From: Flammeovirgaceae bacterium
GTDB lineage: Bacteria; Bacteroidota; Bacteroidia; Cytophagales; Cyclobacteriaceae
Assembly: GCA_020635915.1 (NCBI GenBank)
Contig: JACJYU010000001.1
Coordinates: 2,270,501 to 2,334,500 of the forward strand
Direction of reading: 5' to 3'
DNA: 64,000 nucleotides
Within the stretch, counting starts at the first letter, position 1, and the number at the start of each line of letters is the position of its first letter. The translations under genes and the position numbers were made by a program. The notes beneath the pieces were generated by a model, which saw nothing but the letters and a program-made list of their open reading frames with translations, ran no database searches and was not told the DNA's origin. This document shows, piece after piece, positions 27,282 through 36,697 of this stretch.

Positions 27282-28520
27282 ATGCAGTTAATGCATGATC
27301 ATGAATGGGTGGCTTCTGCCGAAGGCGATGGGATGGAAAATGAAATTTACCGGCAGTGTAGGCGTTGTGTGCTTGACACTACGGTGCCGTCAATTTCCTT
27401 TAATGCGCAGGGTGAATGTAATTTTTGTGAATACTACGACCAATTGGCAGACCGGACAGTTAGAAGGGATCCTCGCTTGCTTCAAAAGGAATTTGATGCC
27501 ACCATTGAAAAAATAAAAGAGACCGGAAAGGATAAACCCTATGACTGTGTATTAGGAGTAAGTGGAGGAATGGACAGTACCTATCTCGCCTTGCTTGCCA
27601 AAAGGTGTGGGCTAAGGCCATTGTTGGTCCACTTTGATAATGGATGGAATTCGGAACTGGCCATAAAGAACATTGAACAAGTGGTCAATAGGTTGGGATT
27701 TGGGCTTCATACTTTTGTAATGGATTGGCCTGAGTTCAAAGATTTGCAAAGGGCTTACTTTAAGGCATCGGTTGTGGACGTGGAAGTCCCTACCGACCAA
27801 TTAATTTTTGCTGCCTTGAATAAAATCTGTTTTAAAAAGGGTATTAGGTACATACTTGCCGGGAACAATATTGTCACGGAATCCATCAATCCTGATGGCT
27901 GGGTATTTAAAAACAAGATGGACCTGGTCAACCTAAAGTCGATCCATAAAAGGCACGGGACTGTTAAACTAAGGAAGATTCCAAGGCTTGGATTGTTCGA
28001 GCGCTATTTCTATGAAGCCGTTGCAGGTATCCAAACGGTAAACCTTTTGAACCTTATCCCTTATAATAAAGACCAGGTAAAGGCAGAGGTTCAAAAGGAG
28101 TTGGGTTGGAAAGACTATGGGGGGAAGCATTATGAATCGACTTTTACGAGGTACTACCAAGGGTGCTATTTGCCAAAAAAGTTTGGAATAGATAAACGCA
28201 AAGCGCATTTGTCCAACTTAATCCTTTCTGGCCAAATGAAGAGGGAGGAGGCATTAAGCCAATTGGAGGAACCGCCTTATGCGCCCCATGACCAGGCTTC
28301 CGATGAAGGGTATGTAAAAAAGAAATTGGATTTTTCCGATGATGAGTGGAAAGAAATTATGGAAGCTGCCCCGGTGCCCCATTTGGCATACAAAACAGAA
28401 CGATCAGGTGCCCACCTTTTTTTTTACACCTTATTCAGGATGGTGATGTATATTCCAGTTCGTCTGCTTAGGTTGGTGTCGATACTTCATAAGCCCATTA
28501 AAGTGCCTGGTGGATGGTAG
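27282..28520 (+). CDS. N-acetyl sugar amidotransferase (WbpG/PseA-like)
   Basis: Adenylating PP-loop enzyme that, with HisH- and HisF-like partners, converts an acetamido group on a UDP-sugar to acetamidino using ammonia from glutamine. From ATG 27282 there are two Cys pairs (CRRC 26-29 and CNFC 46-49), probably a zinc ribbon, and the PP-loop ATP motif VSGGMDSTYLA (93-103). Family homologues start only a few residues before the first CxxC, so ATG 27333 (MENEIYRQC) is an alternative. Overlaps hisH by 7 bases and is followed by hisF, the complete three-gene module known from Pseudomonas B-band LPS and legionaminic or pseudaminic acid loci. Which sugar is modified is unknown. Confidence 0.9.
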   Translation: MQLMHDHEWVASAEGDGMENEIYRQCRRCVLDTTVPSISFNAQGECNFCEYYDQLADRTVRRDPRLLQKEFDATIEKIKETGKDKPYDCVLGVSGGMDSTYLALLAKRCGLRPLLVHFDNGWNSELAIKNIEQVVNRLGFGLHTFVMDWPEFKDLQRAYFKASVVDVEVPTDQLIFAALNKICFKKGIRYILAGNNIVTESINPDGWVFKNKMDLVNLKSIHKRHGTVKLRKIPRLGLFERYFYEAVAGIQTVNLLNLIPYNKDQVKAEVQKELGWKDYGGKHYESTFTRYYQGCYLPKKFGIDKRKAHLSNLILSGQMKREEALSQLEEPPYAPHDQASDEGYVKKKLDFSDDEWKEIMEAAPVPHLAYKTERSGAHLFFYTLFRMVMYIPVRLLRLVSILHKPIKVPGGW

Positions 28521-29116
28521 CGATTATAGATTACGGTGTTGGCAATTTGTTGGCCATTCAAAACATAATTAGAAAAGTTGGGGGCAATCCGATAATAACC
28601 AATAAGGCAGAAGAAATTGAAAAGGCGGATAAGTTGATTTTGCCAGGGGTAGGGGCATTTGGCTTTGGAATGGAGCAACTCTCGGAGAGAAGGTTGATTG
28701 GGCCCCTGCGGCAGGAAGTATTGGTAAAAGGGAAGGTCGTTTTGGGCTTGTGCCTGGGGGCCCAGTTGATGACCCAGTGGAGTGAAGAAGGAAGCGTTGA
28801 GGGGCTTGGGTGGGTGCAGGGGAGGGCCATAAAGTTTGATAAGGAAAAAGTTCGTGTTGCCCCCCATATGGGTTGGTCTGACGTTGACTTTATAAAATCA
28901 ACACCCTTTACTGAAAAGCTGGACAATTCCAGGTTTTATTTTGCCCATTCCTACCATTTTTCCTTTGACGACCTACGGTTTGTGACCGGTTGGGCACGGT
29001 ATGGGTACGCGTTCCCCTGTAGCTTTCAGCAGGATAATATTTTTGGTGTGCAGTTCCATCCGGAAAAGAGCCATAAATTTGGAATGAAACTTTTTGAAAA
29101 TTTTTTAAGACTGTGA
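28514..29116 (+). CDS. hisH: HisH-type glutamine amidotransferase for sugar amidination
   Basis: Class I glutaminase that supplies ammonia to its synthase partner. The 200-residue sequence starts MVAIIDYGVGNL and keeps the catalytic triad: Cys80 in GLCLGAQ, and His182 and Glu184 in VQFHPEKS. Sequence alone resembles histidine-pathway HisH, but it sits between WbpG-like and HisF2-like genes, overlapping both (7 and 4 bases), with no other his genes around. It therefore most likely serves acetamidino-sugar synthesis. Confidence 0.92.
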   Translation: MVAIIDYGVGNLLAIQNIIRKVGGNPIITNKAEEIEKADKLILPGVGAFGFGMEQLSERRLIGPLRQEVLVKGKVVLGLCLGAQLMTQWSEEGSVEGLGWVQGRAIKFDKEKVRVAPHMGWSDVDFIKSTPFTEKLDNSRFYFAHSYHFSFDDLRFVTGWARYGYAFPCSFQQDNIFGVQFHPEKSHKFGMKLFENFLRL

Positions 29117-29883
29117 GGCGTATCCGGGTAATCCCTATCATGTTGATTAACGAGGGGCGTGCCGTGGTTACCAGCCGTTTTGGCAAACCTGTTTACGTGG
29201 GCGACCCTATCAACTCCATTAGGGTTTTTAACGAAAAGGAGGTTGACGAAATGGTAATCCTCGACATTACCCCAAAGTCAAAACGGAATGGTCCTGATTA
29301 CGATTTGGTGGCCAAGTTGGCCTCTGAAAGTTTTATGCCTTTGACTTACGGTGGCCATATTGTTTCGTTGCCCCAGGCGGAAAAAGTTATTGGTTCTGGA
29401 ATTGAAAAAATAAGCTTCAATACCTCTTTGTTTTCTTTTCCTGAAACAGTGCATGAAGTATCCTCAAGGTACGGCAATCAAAGCGTAGTGGCATCGATTG
29501 ATGTAAAGCGGAGCATTTTTGGGGACATAAGGTTTAAAGTTGATGGGGGGAGGAAAACGATACGCCTAAGTACTTCTCAACTGGCGGGGCACCTACTTAA
29601 ACTAGGGGTTGGTGAAGTTTTGCTAACCAGTATCGATCATGACGGAATGCGGGGCGGGTACAATATTCCATTGATTGAAACATTTGGGAAATTGTTTAAA
29701 GTGCCTATTGTGGCTTGTGGCGGTGCCCAATCGATAGACGATTTTATTCAGGCCGTTGAGGCGGGTGCCTCTGCTGTGGCCGCAGGTGCCATGTTTTATT
29801 TCAAAGGAAATCGGGATGCAGTGCTCATCAATTACCCTGATCAAACGACATTGACGGAAAGGTTCTATCAAAAATTTCATTAA
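29113..29883 (+). CDS. hisF: HisF2/AglZ-family acetamidino modification protein
   Basis: TIM-barrel partner of the HisH-like glutaminase that channels ammonia to the amidotransferase. Starts at GTG 29113 overlapping the hisH stop; MRRIRVIPIMLINEGRAVV is the family N-terminus. True HisF has a catalytic Asp in IPCLDVKDGR, which is replaced here (IPIMLINEGR), while the second Asp is kept in VASIDVKRS. Loss of the first Asp argues against imidazole glycerol phosphate synthesis and for the sugar-modifying role. The usual half-barrel repeats end in VPIVACGGAQSIDDF and GASAVAAGAMFYFKG. 256 residues, near normal length. Confidence 0.9.
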   Translation: MRRIRVIPIMLINEGRAVVTSRFGKPVYVGDPINSIRVFNEKEVDEMVILDITPKSKRNGPDYDLVAKLASESFMPLTYGGHIVSLPQAEKVIGSGIEKISFNTSLFSFPETVHEVSSRYGNQSVVASIDVKRSIFGDIRFKVDGGRKTIRLSTSQLAGHLLKLGVGEVLLTSIDHDGMRGGYNIPLIETFGKLFKVPIVACGGAQSIDDFIQAVEAGASAVAAGAMFYFKGNRDAVLINYPDQTTLTERFYQKFH

Positions 29884-29885
29884 GT

Positions 29886-31277
29886 ATGCGGATTCCATTC
29901 TCATACTGGTGGAATAAAGTTAAGGAAGACGGGTCCTTTGCCCAGAATTATGCCGTTGTGCTGTCCGGTACCGGGCTAAATATAGGAATCCAGGTTTTTG
30001 TTACCCCCATCCTCACCCGTCTTTATACACCGGAGGCCTATGGTGTATATTCCCTGTTTTTGGTAGTAAGTACAAACCTGGCACTCATTGCATCGCTTCG
30101 CCTACCCCAGGCCATCATGCTGCCAAAGGCAGAAAGTGAATTCAGGGCATTGATAAGAATAGGGGTGGTAGCCTCGGCTGCTTTAAGCTTCTTTTATTTT
30201 GTTGTGCTTTTCTTCCTCAAGGATCAATTCTTAAGTTTTTTTAATGCCGATAAGTTGATTCCCTATTATTATTTAATACCTGTAATGACCTTTTTAGTTT
30301 GTATGAACCAATATTTTGGGAGTTGGCAGTACCGGAACAATCTTTTTAAAAAATCGGTGGCCGTTGATACTTCTATTTCCATCGGGGTGAGGGGGTTCAA
30401 TCTGGCCTATGGTTTCCTTAGCAAAGGAACACTGCTGGGATTGGTTTTTGGGGACATGCTGGGCAAGGTATTCGGTTTGATTTTGAGTTGGAAATTGATC
30501 CTAAAGGAAAGGATAAAAGGATTGTATGATGGTGTCTCTAAAAACGATCTGCTTCAAGCGTTCAAAACTTACAGGGTTTATCCTTTTGTGAATTTACCTG
30601 GCGTATGGTTGGAAATGTTTTCGGGGCAGTTGCCGGTTTTGTTCCTGTCATTTGTTTTTGGGCTTCCCACTGTGGGCATGCTGTCCCTGGCCGTGGGGAT
30701 TATGGATATCCCAAAGCGGTTATTTGCTTATTCTGCTACATCGGCCTTTTACAAAAAGGCTGTTGATGTATATGAGTCTTCCAAAAATGGGCTTGGAGCC
30801 CTGGTGACAAAAACGCTTTACTTTTTGCTTGCCTTTATCGTTATCCCATATTCTGTAATCATGGTGTTTGGCAAGGAGCTGTTTGCGGTTGTACTGGGAG
30901 GTAACTGGGCGGCCAGCGGGTCAATTGCCAGGTACCTGGCCATGTATTATGTGATTGAGTTACTATGTGTTTCGTTAGGCTCGATTTTTTATGTATTGAG
31001 AAAGGAAAAGGTGTTGTTTAGGTTTCAGGTTGGATTTCTGTTTGTTCGCCTCATGGTTTTGATGGTTTCATACATTTTGGGTTTTTCTGTTGACGCCACA
31101 ATACTCGCATTGTCTATCGCAAATGTTGTATTGTTTAGCACACAACTATGGGTGGTTTTTGATTTTTCCAAACTTAATGGGTATAAATACAATGGAATAG
31201 TGTGGGGCGCAATAATAATTTCGGTTGCGTTTATGTTTGGATTGAGGTTTTTGATGCATGAATTCGGCTTGATGTAA
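29886..31277 (+). CDS. Oligosaccharide flippase (Wzx, MATE-like fold)
   Basis: Inner-membrane transporter that flips undecaprenyl-linked oligosaccharide units to the periplasm. The 463-residue protein has about 12-14 hydrophobic segments, beginning with LSGTGLNIGIQVFVTPILTR followed by LYTPEAYGVYSLF, the family's typical N-terminal block. It lies 2 bases after the hisF gene, so the acetamidino sugar is probably part of the exported unit. No ligase was recognised in the window. Confidence 0.9.
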   Translation: MRIPFSYWWNKVKEDGSFAQNYAVVLSGTGLNIGIQVFVTPILTRLYTPEAYGVYSLFLVVSTNLALIASLRLPQAIMLPKAESEFRALIRIGVVASAALSFFYFVVLFFLKDQFLSFFNADKLIPYYYLIPVMTFLVCMNQYFGSWQYRNNLFKKSVAVDTSISIGVRGFNLAYGFLSKGTLLGLVFGDMLGKVFGLILSWKLILKERIKGLYDGVSKNDLLQAFKTYRVYPFVNLPGVWLEMFSGQLPVLFLSFVFGLPTVGMLSLAVGIMDIPKRLFAYSATSAFYKKAVDVYESSKNGLGALVTKTLYFLLAFIVIPYSVIMVFGKELFAVVLGGNWAASGSIARYLAMYYVIELLCVSLGSIFYVLRKEKVLFRFQVGFLFVRLMVLMVSYILGFSVDATILALSIANVVLFSTQLWVVFDFSKLNGYKYNGIVWGAIIISVAFMFGLRFLMHEFGLM

Positions 31278-31279
31278 AA

Positions 31280-32443
31280 ATGAAGATCGCTTACCTGTAT
31301 TTTGGGGCTGCTACTGCCGGTGTCCATAAAAAGCTGGTCGATAAGGTTTCATCCTTGGATGCTTTTCCTGGAGTGGATATTCAATTATTCCAAGTGGTGA
31401 CCAATGAGGCGGCTGTTTCCAAAAATGTAATCAGGGCACAAAGCGTATTGGCCACGCGCCTGGTGAAGTGGCCTTTTTTATGGCGTTTGGCCGTTATTGT
31501 CCAACAAGGCAAAATTTACCGTGCCGTTGAGAGATATATCAAGAATAGCTCCTTTGATGTTGTCATAATGCGTTATCCGGGAGCTGACTTTTTCCTTTGG
31601 AATTTTCTTAGGTCTGCCAGGATAAAAATTGTATTTGAACACAACACATTGGAGTTGGAGGAGCTTCGGTTACGGGCAAAGGATTCCTATTGGTACCGGT
31701 ATTTTTATTGGGGCGAACGTATTTTTGGCAAATGGGCCAGGCGAAAAGCAGCGGGGCTTATTGGTGTGACTGAAGAAATAACGAAACGGCAAGCCTTGCT
31801 TTCCGGAAAACAGGTTCCTGTACGAGCCATCAGCAACGGTATTGCACTGGCAAGAGTGCCCGTTAGGGAGGGCAATCCTTATCAACCCGGGCAAAGATTG
31901 AACATTTTGTTCCTTGCAGGATCAGATGCCCCGTGGCATGGCATTGATATTTTGCTAAATAGTATCGAAGCGTACCCTCACCAAAACCTTGTCCATTGTT
32001 GCATAGTGGGCAATGTTGGGGCTGAATTGAACTCCCGGATTTCCAGAATGGCAAATGTGGTTTATTGTCCTGCTGTGATGGGAGGGGCACTGGATAAAAT
32101 AGTTGCCGAGAGCCATATTGGAGTGGGTTCGTTGGCATTGTTTAGGAACCAGATGAAAGAAGCTTGTACTTTAAAAGTACGCGAGTATTGGGCGCGGGCA
32201 CTGCCGTTTGTAATTGGGCATTGTGATACCGATGTGATGTCATGTCCCGAGGCGTCAACTTTTTGCCTGGCCCTGAAATTGGACGGAAATACAGCAGCAT
32301 TTGATTTTCAGCAGGTTGTTTCATTTGCGGGGCAGCTATATTCTGCTCCTGAATGGAAAACGAACATGGAATTGTCAGCAAAAAAACACATAGATTACGA
32401 AGTTAAGGCTGTGCAATATTTGGATTTTTTGAAAGCGATATGA
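31280..32443 (+). CDS. Glycosyltransferase, GT4-like
   Basis: A 387-residue GT-B-type transferase: N-terminal MKIAYLYFGAATAGVHKK, acceptor-domain stretch IKIVFEHNTLELEELRLRA, central linker RAISNGIALARVPV and donor-domain pieces LNILFLAGSDAPWHGIDILL and ACTLKVREYWARALPFVIG. The classical EX7E is poorly kept, so donor binding is hard to judge. Two bases after the flippase and overlapping the next glycosyltransferase gene by 4 bases. Specific sugar unknown. Confidence 0.82.
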   Translation: MKIAYLYFGAATAGVHKKLVDKVSSLDAFPGVDIQLFQVVTNEAAVSKNVIRAQSVLATRLVKWPFLWRLAVIVQQGKIYRAVERYIKNSSFDVVIMRYPGADFFLWNFLRSARIKIVFEHNTLELEELRLRAKDSYWYRYFYWGERIFGKWARRKAAGLIGVTEEITKRQALLSGKQVPVRAISNGIALARVPVREGNPYQPGQRLNILFLAGSDAPWHGIDILLNSIEAYPHQNLVHCCIVGNVGAELNSRISRMANVVYCPAVMGGALDKIVAESHIGVGSLALFRNQMKEACTLKVREYWARALPFVIGHCDTDVMSCPEASTFCLALKLDGNTAAFDFQQVVSFAGQLYSAPEWKTNMELSAKKHIDYEVKAVQYLDFLKAI

Positions 32444-33642
32444 GCAAAAAACTGGTCCTGATTACCCTGGAGTTTCCCGATCGTTTTTTGGAGGAGGAAT
32501 TGCCCCACCTTCTTTCTTCATTTGATTCTGTGTTTATTGTGGCGCCCCGGGTAAAACCAGATGTAGACAGGGAAAGGTTGATCGTCCATCAGTTGGAATC
32601 TGGCTACCGACCAGATAGGGCAATGGCACTGCTGAAGAGGCACTGGCTGCGGGCCTTCAAAATATATACATATTCCCTTTTTTCAACAAATGACTTTTTT
32701 TACTATATCAGGTACCATCGGAGTTTTCTGGGATATTTGCTAAAAGAGCTGGAATTGATTGCCCCATTGAAAAAATTTATTCTGGAAAATGACTTGCAAG
32801 AAGCTTTGTTCTATGATTTTTGGTTGGTTGATGCAACATTGGCCCTGGCAGAGCTAAAAAAGGAGGGTCTTATTAAAAAGTCCATAGCCCGGGCGCACGG
32901 CTTTGACTTGTACGATGAACGCCAGTTTGAAAGGAGGGTTTCATTTAGAAACTACCGGATAAAGTATTTGGATAAGGTATATGTGGTTTCAAAACATGGT
33001 GCGGCTTATTTAAAGGAAAGGGTGAAAGGGAAGTTTGCACAAAAAATAGAAGTGGGTTACTTAGGGGTTTCAGGTCAACCCAGCCTGCCTGCTGTGGGTG
33101 CCAAGCCGACAGGTTACTTTACAATTGTTTCATGTGCCCGAATGATACCGCTAAAGAGGATTCATTTGATCGTTGACATTTTAAAGTCAATTCAATTGCC
33201 AATACTGTGGGTTCATTTCGGTGATGGGCCTGAAATGGATCGTGTAAGTTTGGATGCAGGAGGGTTTCCTTCGCATGTCAAATGTGAATTAAGGGGCAAT
33301 GTAGGTAATGCCGAAGTACTGGAATTTTATCGCACAAACCATGTTGATCTGTTTGTTTCGGTTTCGGAATCAGAAGGGCTTCCGGTCTCTATGATGGAGG
33401 CCATTAGTTTTGGTATCCCTATATTTGCTTGTTGTGTGGGAGCAGTAAATGAAATTGTAAACAGTGAAACGGGAGTGCTTTGCTCCCCACACGATACTGT
33501 CGATGAAATGGGGGCCATACTTGTAAATGCGCTGACAAAAAGAAAGTTCGATCGGGCCAGGATAGTGGATTTTTACAAAGGTCATTTTAATGCTGAAAAA
33601 AATTACAGGTCTTTCATTGAAGTGTTGCAAAAAATAGGCTAG
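32440..33642 (+). CDS. Glycosyltransferase, GT4 family (colanic-acid type)
   Basis: A 400-residue GT-B transferase. The donor domain is clear: FTIVSCARMIPLKRIHLIVD, LWVHFGDGPEMDRV, and SVSESEGLPVSMMEAISFGI with the EX7E pair and the following CCVGAVNEIVNSETGVL. The N-terminal half includes ARAHGFDLYDERQFERR, reminiscent of WcaC/WcaL-like colanic acid transferases. Overlaps the preceding gene by 4 bases (ATGA). Donor and acceptor unknown. Confidence 0.9.
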   Translation: MSKKLVLITLEFPDRFLEEELPHLLSSFDSVFIVAPRVKPDVDRERLIVHQLESGYRPDRAMALLKRHWLRAFKIYTYSLFSTNDFFYYIRYHRSFLGYLLKELELIAPLKKFILENDLQEALFYDFWLVDATLALAELKKEGLIKKSIARAHGFDLYDERQFERRVSFRNYRIKYLDKVYVVSKHGAAYLKERVKGKFAQKIEVGYLGVSGQPSLPAVGAKPTGYFTIVSCARMIPLKRIHLIVDILKSIQLPILWVHFGDGPEMDRVSLDAGGFPSHVKCELRGNVGNAEVLEFYRTNHVDLFVSVSESEGLPVSMMEAISFGIPIFACCVGAVNEIVNSETGVLCSPHDTVDEMGAILVNALTKRKFDRARIVDFYKGHFNAEKNYRSFIEVLQKIG

Positions 33643-33721
33643 GGGTGTGCGATGTATGTTTTTGATGTCGATGACTTAAGATGATTTGGTTTTGCCTTTA
33701 TGTTTTTGATAACCAGGGACT

Positions 33722-35014
33722 ATGCACATAGGAATAGTTGCTTATGATTTTCCGCCATTGAATTCTGGAGGGTCACAACGTCCATATTATTTAGCACGGT
33801 ACCTGAAGGCTCAAAATATAAAAATCACGGTTTTTGCCCCCAACCTGGAACACTACCCCTCGGAAGACCTGAATTATGAAGTGGATTTAAATTTCTTCAA
33901 CGAAACAAGGATTATCCGCACCAATATTAAGAAAAACCGATTTTGGGACACCGTGTCCAAATCGTATTATTTTAACATTATTGATAACCTTGGCCCGATG
34001 TGGCGTGCCGAATTGATGGGGGCAGTGACTGCGGAGCATTCGGTGTACCCTTTTGACTATCTCTTATTTACTTGCCCCCCCTTTAGCCTGGCTGATTTGG
34101 GTGTCGTTGTATCGAATAAGGTAGGGGTTCCCTTAATCCTGGACATGCGGGATGCGTGGAGCCTGTGGGTCACAGCGCCCTTTGCTTCATACTTTCACTA
34201 TCAAGCCTTGCGCAAACTGGAAAATAAAGTATTAAAAAAAGCAAAGTGGGTAATGCATACATCCAGCCAGCACAAAAGGGATTGGTTGAGGGTCCATCCT
34301 GGATTAGATACGGAAAAGTTTATATTTGTGCCAAATGGATTTTTGGAATTTAACAGGTCTACCCTTACGGACTCATCGCGTATCAGGATTTTCTATTCGG
34401 GAGGCTTCTACTATAATCCAGAGAGTGGCAATCAGCTGAGGAAGCCATGGTATAAAAGAAAACCATATAGGTATTTTCAGTATGTGCCTCGGGTTGAAGA
34501 TTGGAAGTATAGGTCTCCATTTTTCTTTTTCAGTATTGTACAACAACTTTTAAAGGGCCACCCCTATTTGCGAGATTCACTGGAGATACGATTTGCAGGG
34601 AAGAAACCGGATTGGTTTGACGATATGGTGAAGGGTTTTGAACTTCGATCCATTGTTGTGCACTTGGGGTTTATCAACAAGGACCAGGTAAATAAGGAAA
34701 TGGCGGAAGCCGATTATTTTCTTTTAACGTCTGCCAAAGTAAATTCCGGGAGGGACTATAGTATTGCCGGAAAAACATTCGAATACTTTTCTTATAAAAA
34801 ACCTATCATTGGTGTAGTTTGCGATGGTGAACAAAAGGATGTTTTGGAAAGGTCGGGAATGGCCTTGATCTTGGATCCAGATCAGGTTGAAGCGGGTAGC
34901 GAGCAACTTAGAAAGTTCCTATTAAATAATAAATTAAGTCCAAACTATGAATTTATTAATCAATTTAAAGTGCCAAACAATTATTCCGAACTTATGGAGC
35001 GGATAAACTTATAG
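33722..35014 (+). CDS. Glycosyltransferase, GT4-like
   Basis: A 430-residue GT-B transferase opening MHIGIVAYDFPPLNSGGSQR, the GT4 N-terminal donor-site glycine loop. Later landmarks are LPLILDMRDAWSLW-type acceptor region (VPLILDMRDAWSLW), SGGFYYNPESG, RFAGKKPDWFD and YSIAGKTFEYFSYKKPIIGV with GEQKDVLERSG, the C-terminal donor site. A 79-base gap separates it from the previous gene; no convincing promoter is seen there. Sugar specificity unknown. Confidence 0.86.
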   Translation: MHIGIVAYDFPPLNSGGSQRPYYLARYLKAQNIKITVFAPNLEHYPSEDLNYEVDLNFFNETRIIRTNIKKNRFWDTVSKSYYFNIIDNLGPMWRAELMGAVTAEHSVYPFDYLLFTCPPFSLADLGVVVSNKVGVPLILDMRDAWSLWVTAPFASYFHYQALRKLENKVLKKAKWVMHTSSQHKRDWLRVHPGLDTEKFIFVPNGFLEFNRSTLTDSSRIRIFYSGGFYYNPESGNQLRKPWYKRKPYRYFQYVPRVEDWKYRSPFFFFSIVQQLLKGHPYLRDSLEIRFAGKKPDWFDDMVKGFELRSIVVHLGFINKDQVNKEMAEADYFLLTSAKVNSGRDYSIAGKTFEYFSYKKPIIGVVCDGEQKDVLERSGMALILDPDQVEAGSEQLRKFLLNNKLSPNYEFINQFKVPNNYSELMERINL

Positions 35015-35031
35015 GGCGAAACACTATAAAT

Positions 35032-35880
35032 ATGGCCAGCTACTTGCTTATCGGGTTAAAAAAACTTGGAATGTTAAAACGGTTGAACCTTTTTTTGGAT
35101 TACCCAGGTGATAAGGGAATGGTAGTGCCCCTCATAAGGTCAATCGGTTATGATCATTTCTTTGATAGGGATTTATGGATGTGGAAAACATTGAACAAAC
35201 TATTGCCCCTATGTGCAAAAGATAAAAGCTTTATTGATGTAGGTGCGAATATTGGGCAGACACTGTTGAAAGTTAAATCGATTAAAAGGAACGTTCCGTA
35301 TTTTGGATTTGAGCCGAACCCCAACTGCTTGTTTTATCTATTTCAATTGATGGAAGTGAATAATTTTGAGAATGTTACTATTTTCCCATTCGCATTGTCG
35401 GACAAAACCGGCATTTCCGACCTGGATTTTTATTCAACAGATGCCACGGATACCTCAGCCAGCATTGTCGCAAAGTTCAGGGATGCTGCATTGCAAAAAA
35501 TAAAAGTGCCAACTGTATGCGCTAGTGAACTTGCGCAATTGTATCATCAAAAGATTGGTGTTGTTAAGATTGATGTGGAAGGTGGTGAATTAGAGGTGGT
35601 TAAAGGATTGTACCCACTATTACAAAGGGACCGGCCCATGGTGATTTGCGAGGTGCTCCCCGCGTATAATGAGGAAAATACACTTCGGGTATCCCGCCAA
35701 CGGGAACTTGGTGCAATACTTGAAGATATCCAATATGGAATTGTACAAATTGACAGTTCCGGCAGCTATCAAAGGCTGAAGTCCTTTTGTGTTCATTCGG
35801 ATATTCGCAAAACCAATTTTCTTTTTTACCCTGCCGAAACGAAAGTAGATATCCAAGAAAAGATTGGCTTAATTAATTAA
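35032..35880 (+). CDS. FkbM-family methyltransferase
   Basis: SAM-dependent O-methyltransferase, in this setting probably capping or decorating a glycan. The 282-residue protein has FIDVGANIGQTLLK (SAM motif), YFGFEPNPNCLFYL, NVTIFPFALSDKTG and GVVKIDVEGGELEVVKGL followed by PMVICEV, all FkbM signatures. An N-terminal hydrophobic-basic segment of about 45 residues may help membrane association. Follows a glycosyltransferase gene by 17 bases and precedes a GT2 gene by 13. Confidence 0.9.
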   Translation: MASYLLIGLKKLGMLKRLNLFLDYPGDKGMVVPLIRSIGYDHFFDRDLWMWKTLNKLLPLCAKDKSFIDVGANIGQTLLKVKSIKRNVPYFGFEPNPNCLFYLFQLMEVNNFENVTIFPFALSDKTGISDLDFYSTDATDTSASIVAKFRDAALQKIKVPTVCASELAQLYHQKIGVVKIDVEGGELEVVKGLYPLLQRDRPMVICEVLPAYNEENTLRVSRQRELGAILEDIQYGIVQIDSSGSYQRLKSFCVHSDIRKTNFLFYPAETKVDIQEKIGLIN

Positions 35881-35893
35881 ACAGTACCCTTAA

Positions 35894-36697
35894 ATGGTGC
35901 CCCCACTCATTAGCATTATAATTCCTGTGTTCAATTCCGGCCTGTATATCAAACAGGCCTTGGAATCCGCTTTGAACCAAACATATCCCAACATTGAATT
36001 ATTGGTAATCAATGATGGGAGCACAGATTCGACTGAAGGGATTGTGACTGGTTTTCATGATCCGCGAATAAGATACTTTAAACAAAAGAGGAAGGGGGTT
36101 TCAGCAGCCAGGAATAATGGACTGCACAATATGAAAGGGGATTTTTTTTGTTTTCTTGATGCGGATGACTACTTGCCGGCAGGAAGCCTGCAGTCAAGAA
36201 TGGATGCCTTTAGTGATCCCGAGGTGAAGTTTGTTGATGGCAAGGTAAAAGTGATGAACAAAACGATGACTGGGGTTGAAAGGGAGTGGACACCCAAATT
36301 TAAAGGCAACCCATTGACTGACTTGGCCCGACTCACCGGCAAGGTTTTTTTTTCTTTAACATGGTTGTTCAGGAGGGATAGGGAAAGGAGGTACGGTTTT
36401 GTGGAAGGCCTTACACACTGTGAGGATTTGCTTTTCTTTATGGAAGAGGCCAGATTGGGTGGACGGTACACTTACGTGGAGGACACCGTCCTTCTTTATC
36501 GCAACACCCCAGGGTCGGCAATGAAAAACATTGCCGCATTGGAGAAGGGATATAGATATATTGGGAAAGAACTTGAAAAATGGAATAGACTTTCCAAAAG
36601 CGATCTTTTGATATATAAGTTGAAGTGGCGAAAATTTATGCTGCTTGATTATATCAAACGCGGCAGGGTTGCGGATGCGCTTCGGTTGGTAAAATGA
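35894..36697 (+). CDS. Glycosyltransferase family 2
   Basis: A 267-residue inverting GT-A transferase: LISIIIPVFNSGLYIKQALE then NQTYPNIELLVINDGSTDST, RKGVSAARNNGL and FCFLDADDYLPAG, the last holding the DxD-type metal site. Later motifs are LTWLFRRDRE and LTHCEDLLFFMEE, the latter with the ED acid pair typical of the catalytic base. It overlaps the next glycosyltransferase gene by 4 bases. Sugar unknown. Confidence 0.93.
   Translation: MVPPLISIIIPVFNSGLYIKQALESALNQTYPNIELLVINDGSTDSTEGIVTGFHDPRIRYFKQKRKGVSAARNNGLHNMKGDFFCFLDADDYLPAGSLQSRMDAFSDPEVKFVDGKVKVMNKTMTGVEREWTPKFKGNPLTDLARLTGKVFFSLTWLFRRDRERRYGFVEGLTHCEDLLFFMEEARLGGRYTYVEDTVLLYRNTPGSAMKNIAALEKGYRYIGKELEKWNRLSKSDLLIYKLKWRKFMLLDYIKRGRVADALRLVK

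Noticed and set aside
28514..29883. hisH and hisF as histidine biosynthesis genes
   Set aside because: No other his gene is present, the HisF-like protein lacks the first catalytic Asp, and both overlap an N-acetyl sugar amidotransferase gene.
33661..33710. TTTG and TATGTTTT ahead of the 33722 glycosyltransferase as a promoter
   Set aside because: Spacing between the elements (10 or 34 bases) does not fit the 19-22 base requirement and the box is imperfect.
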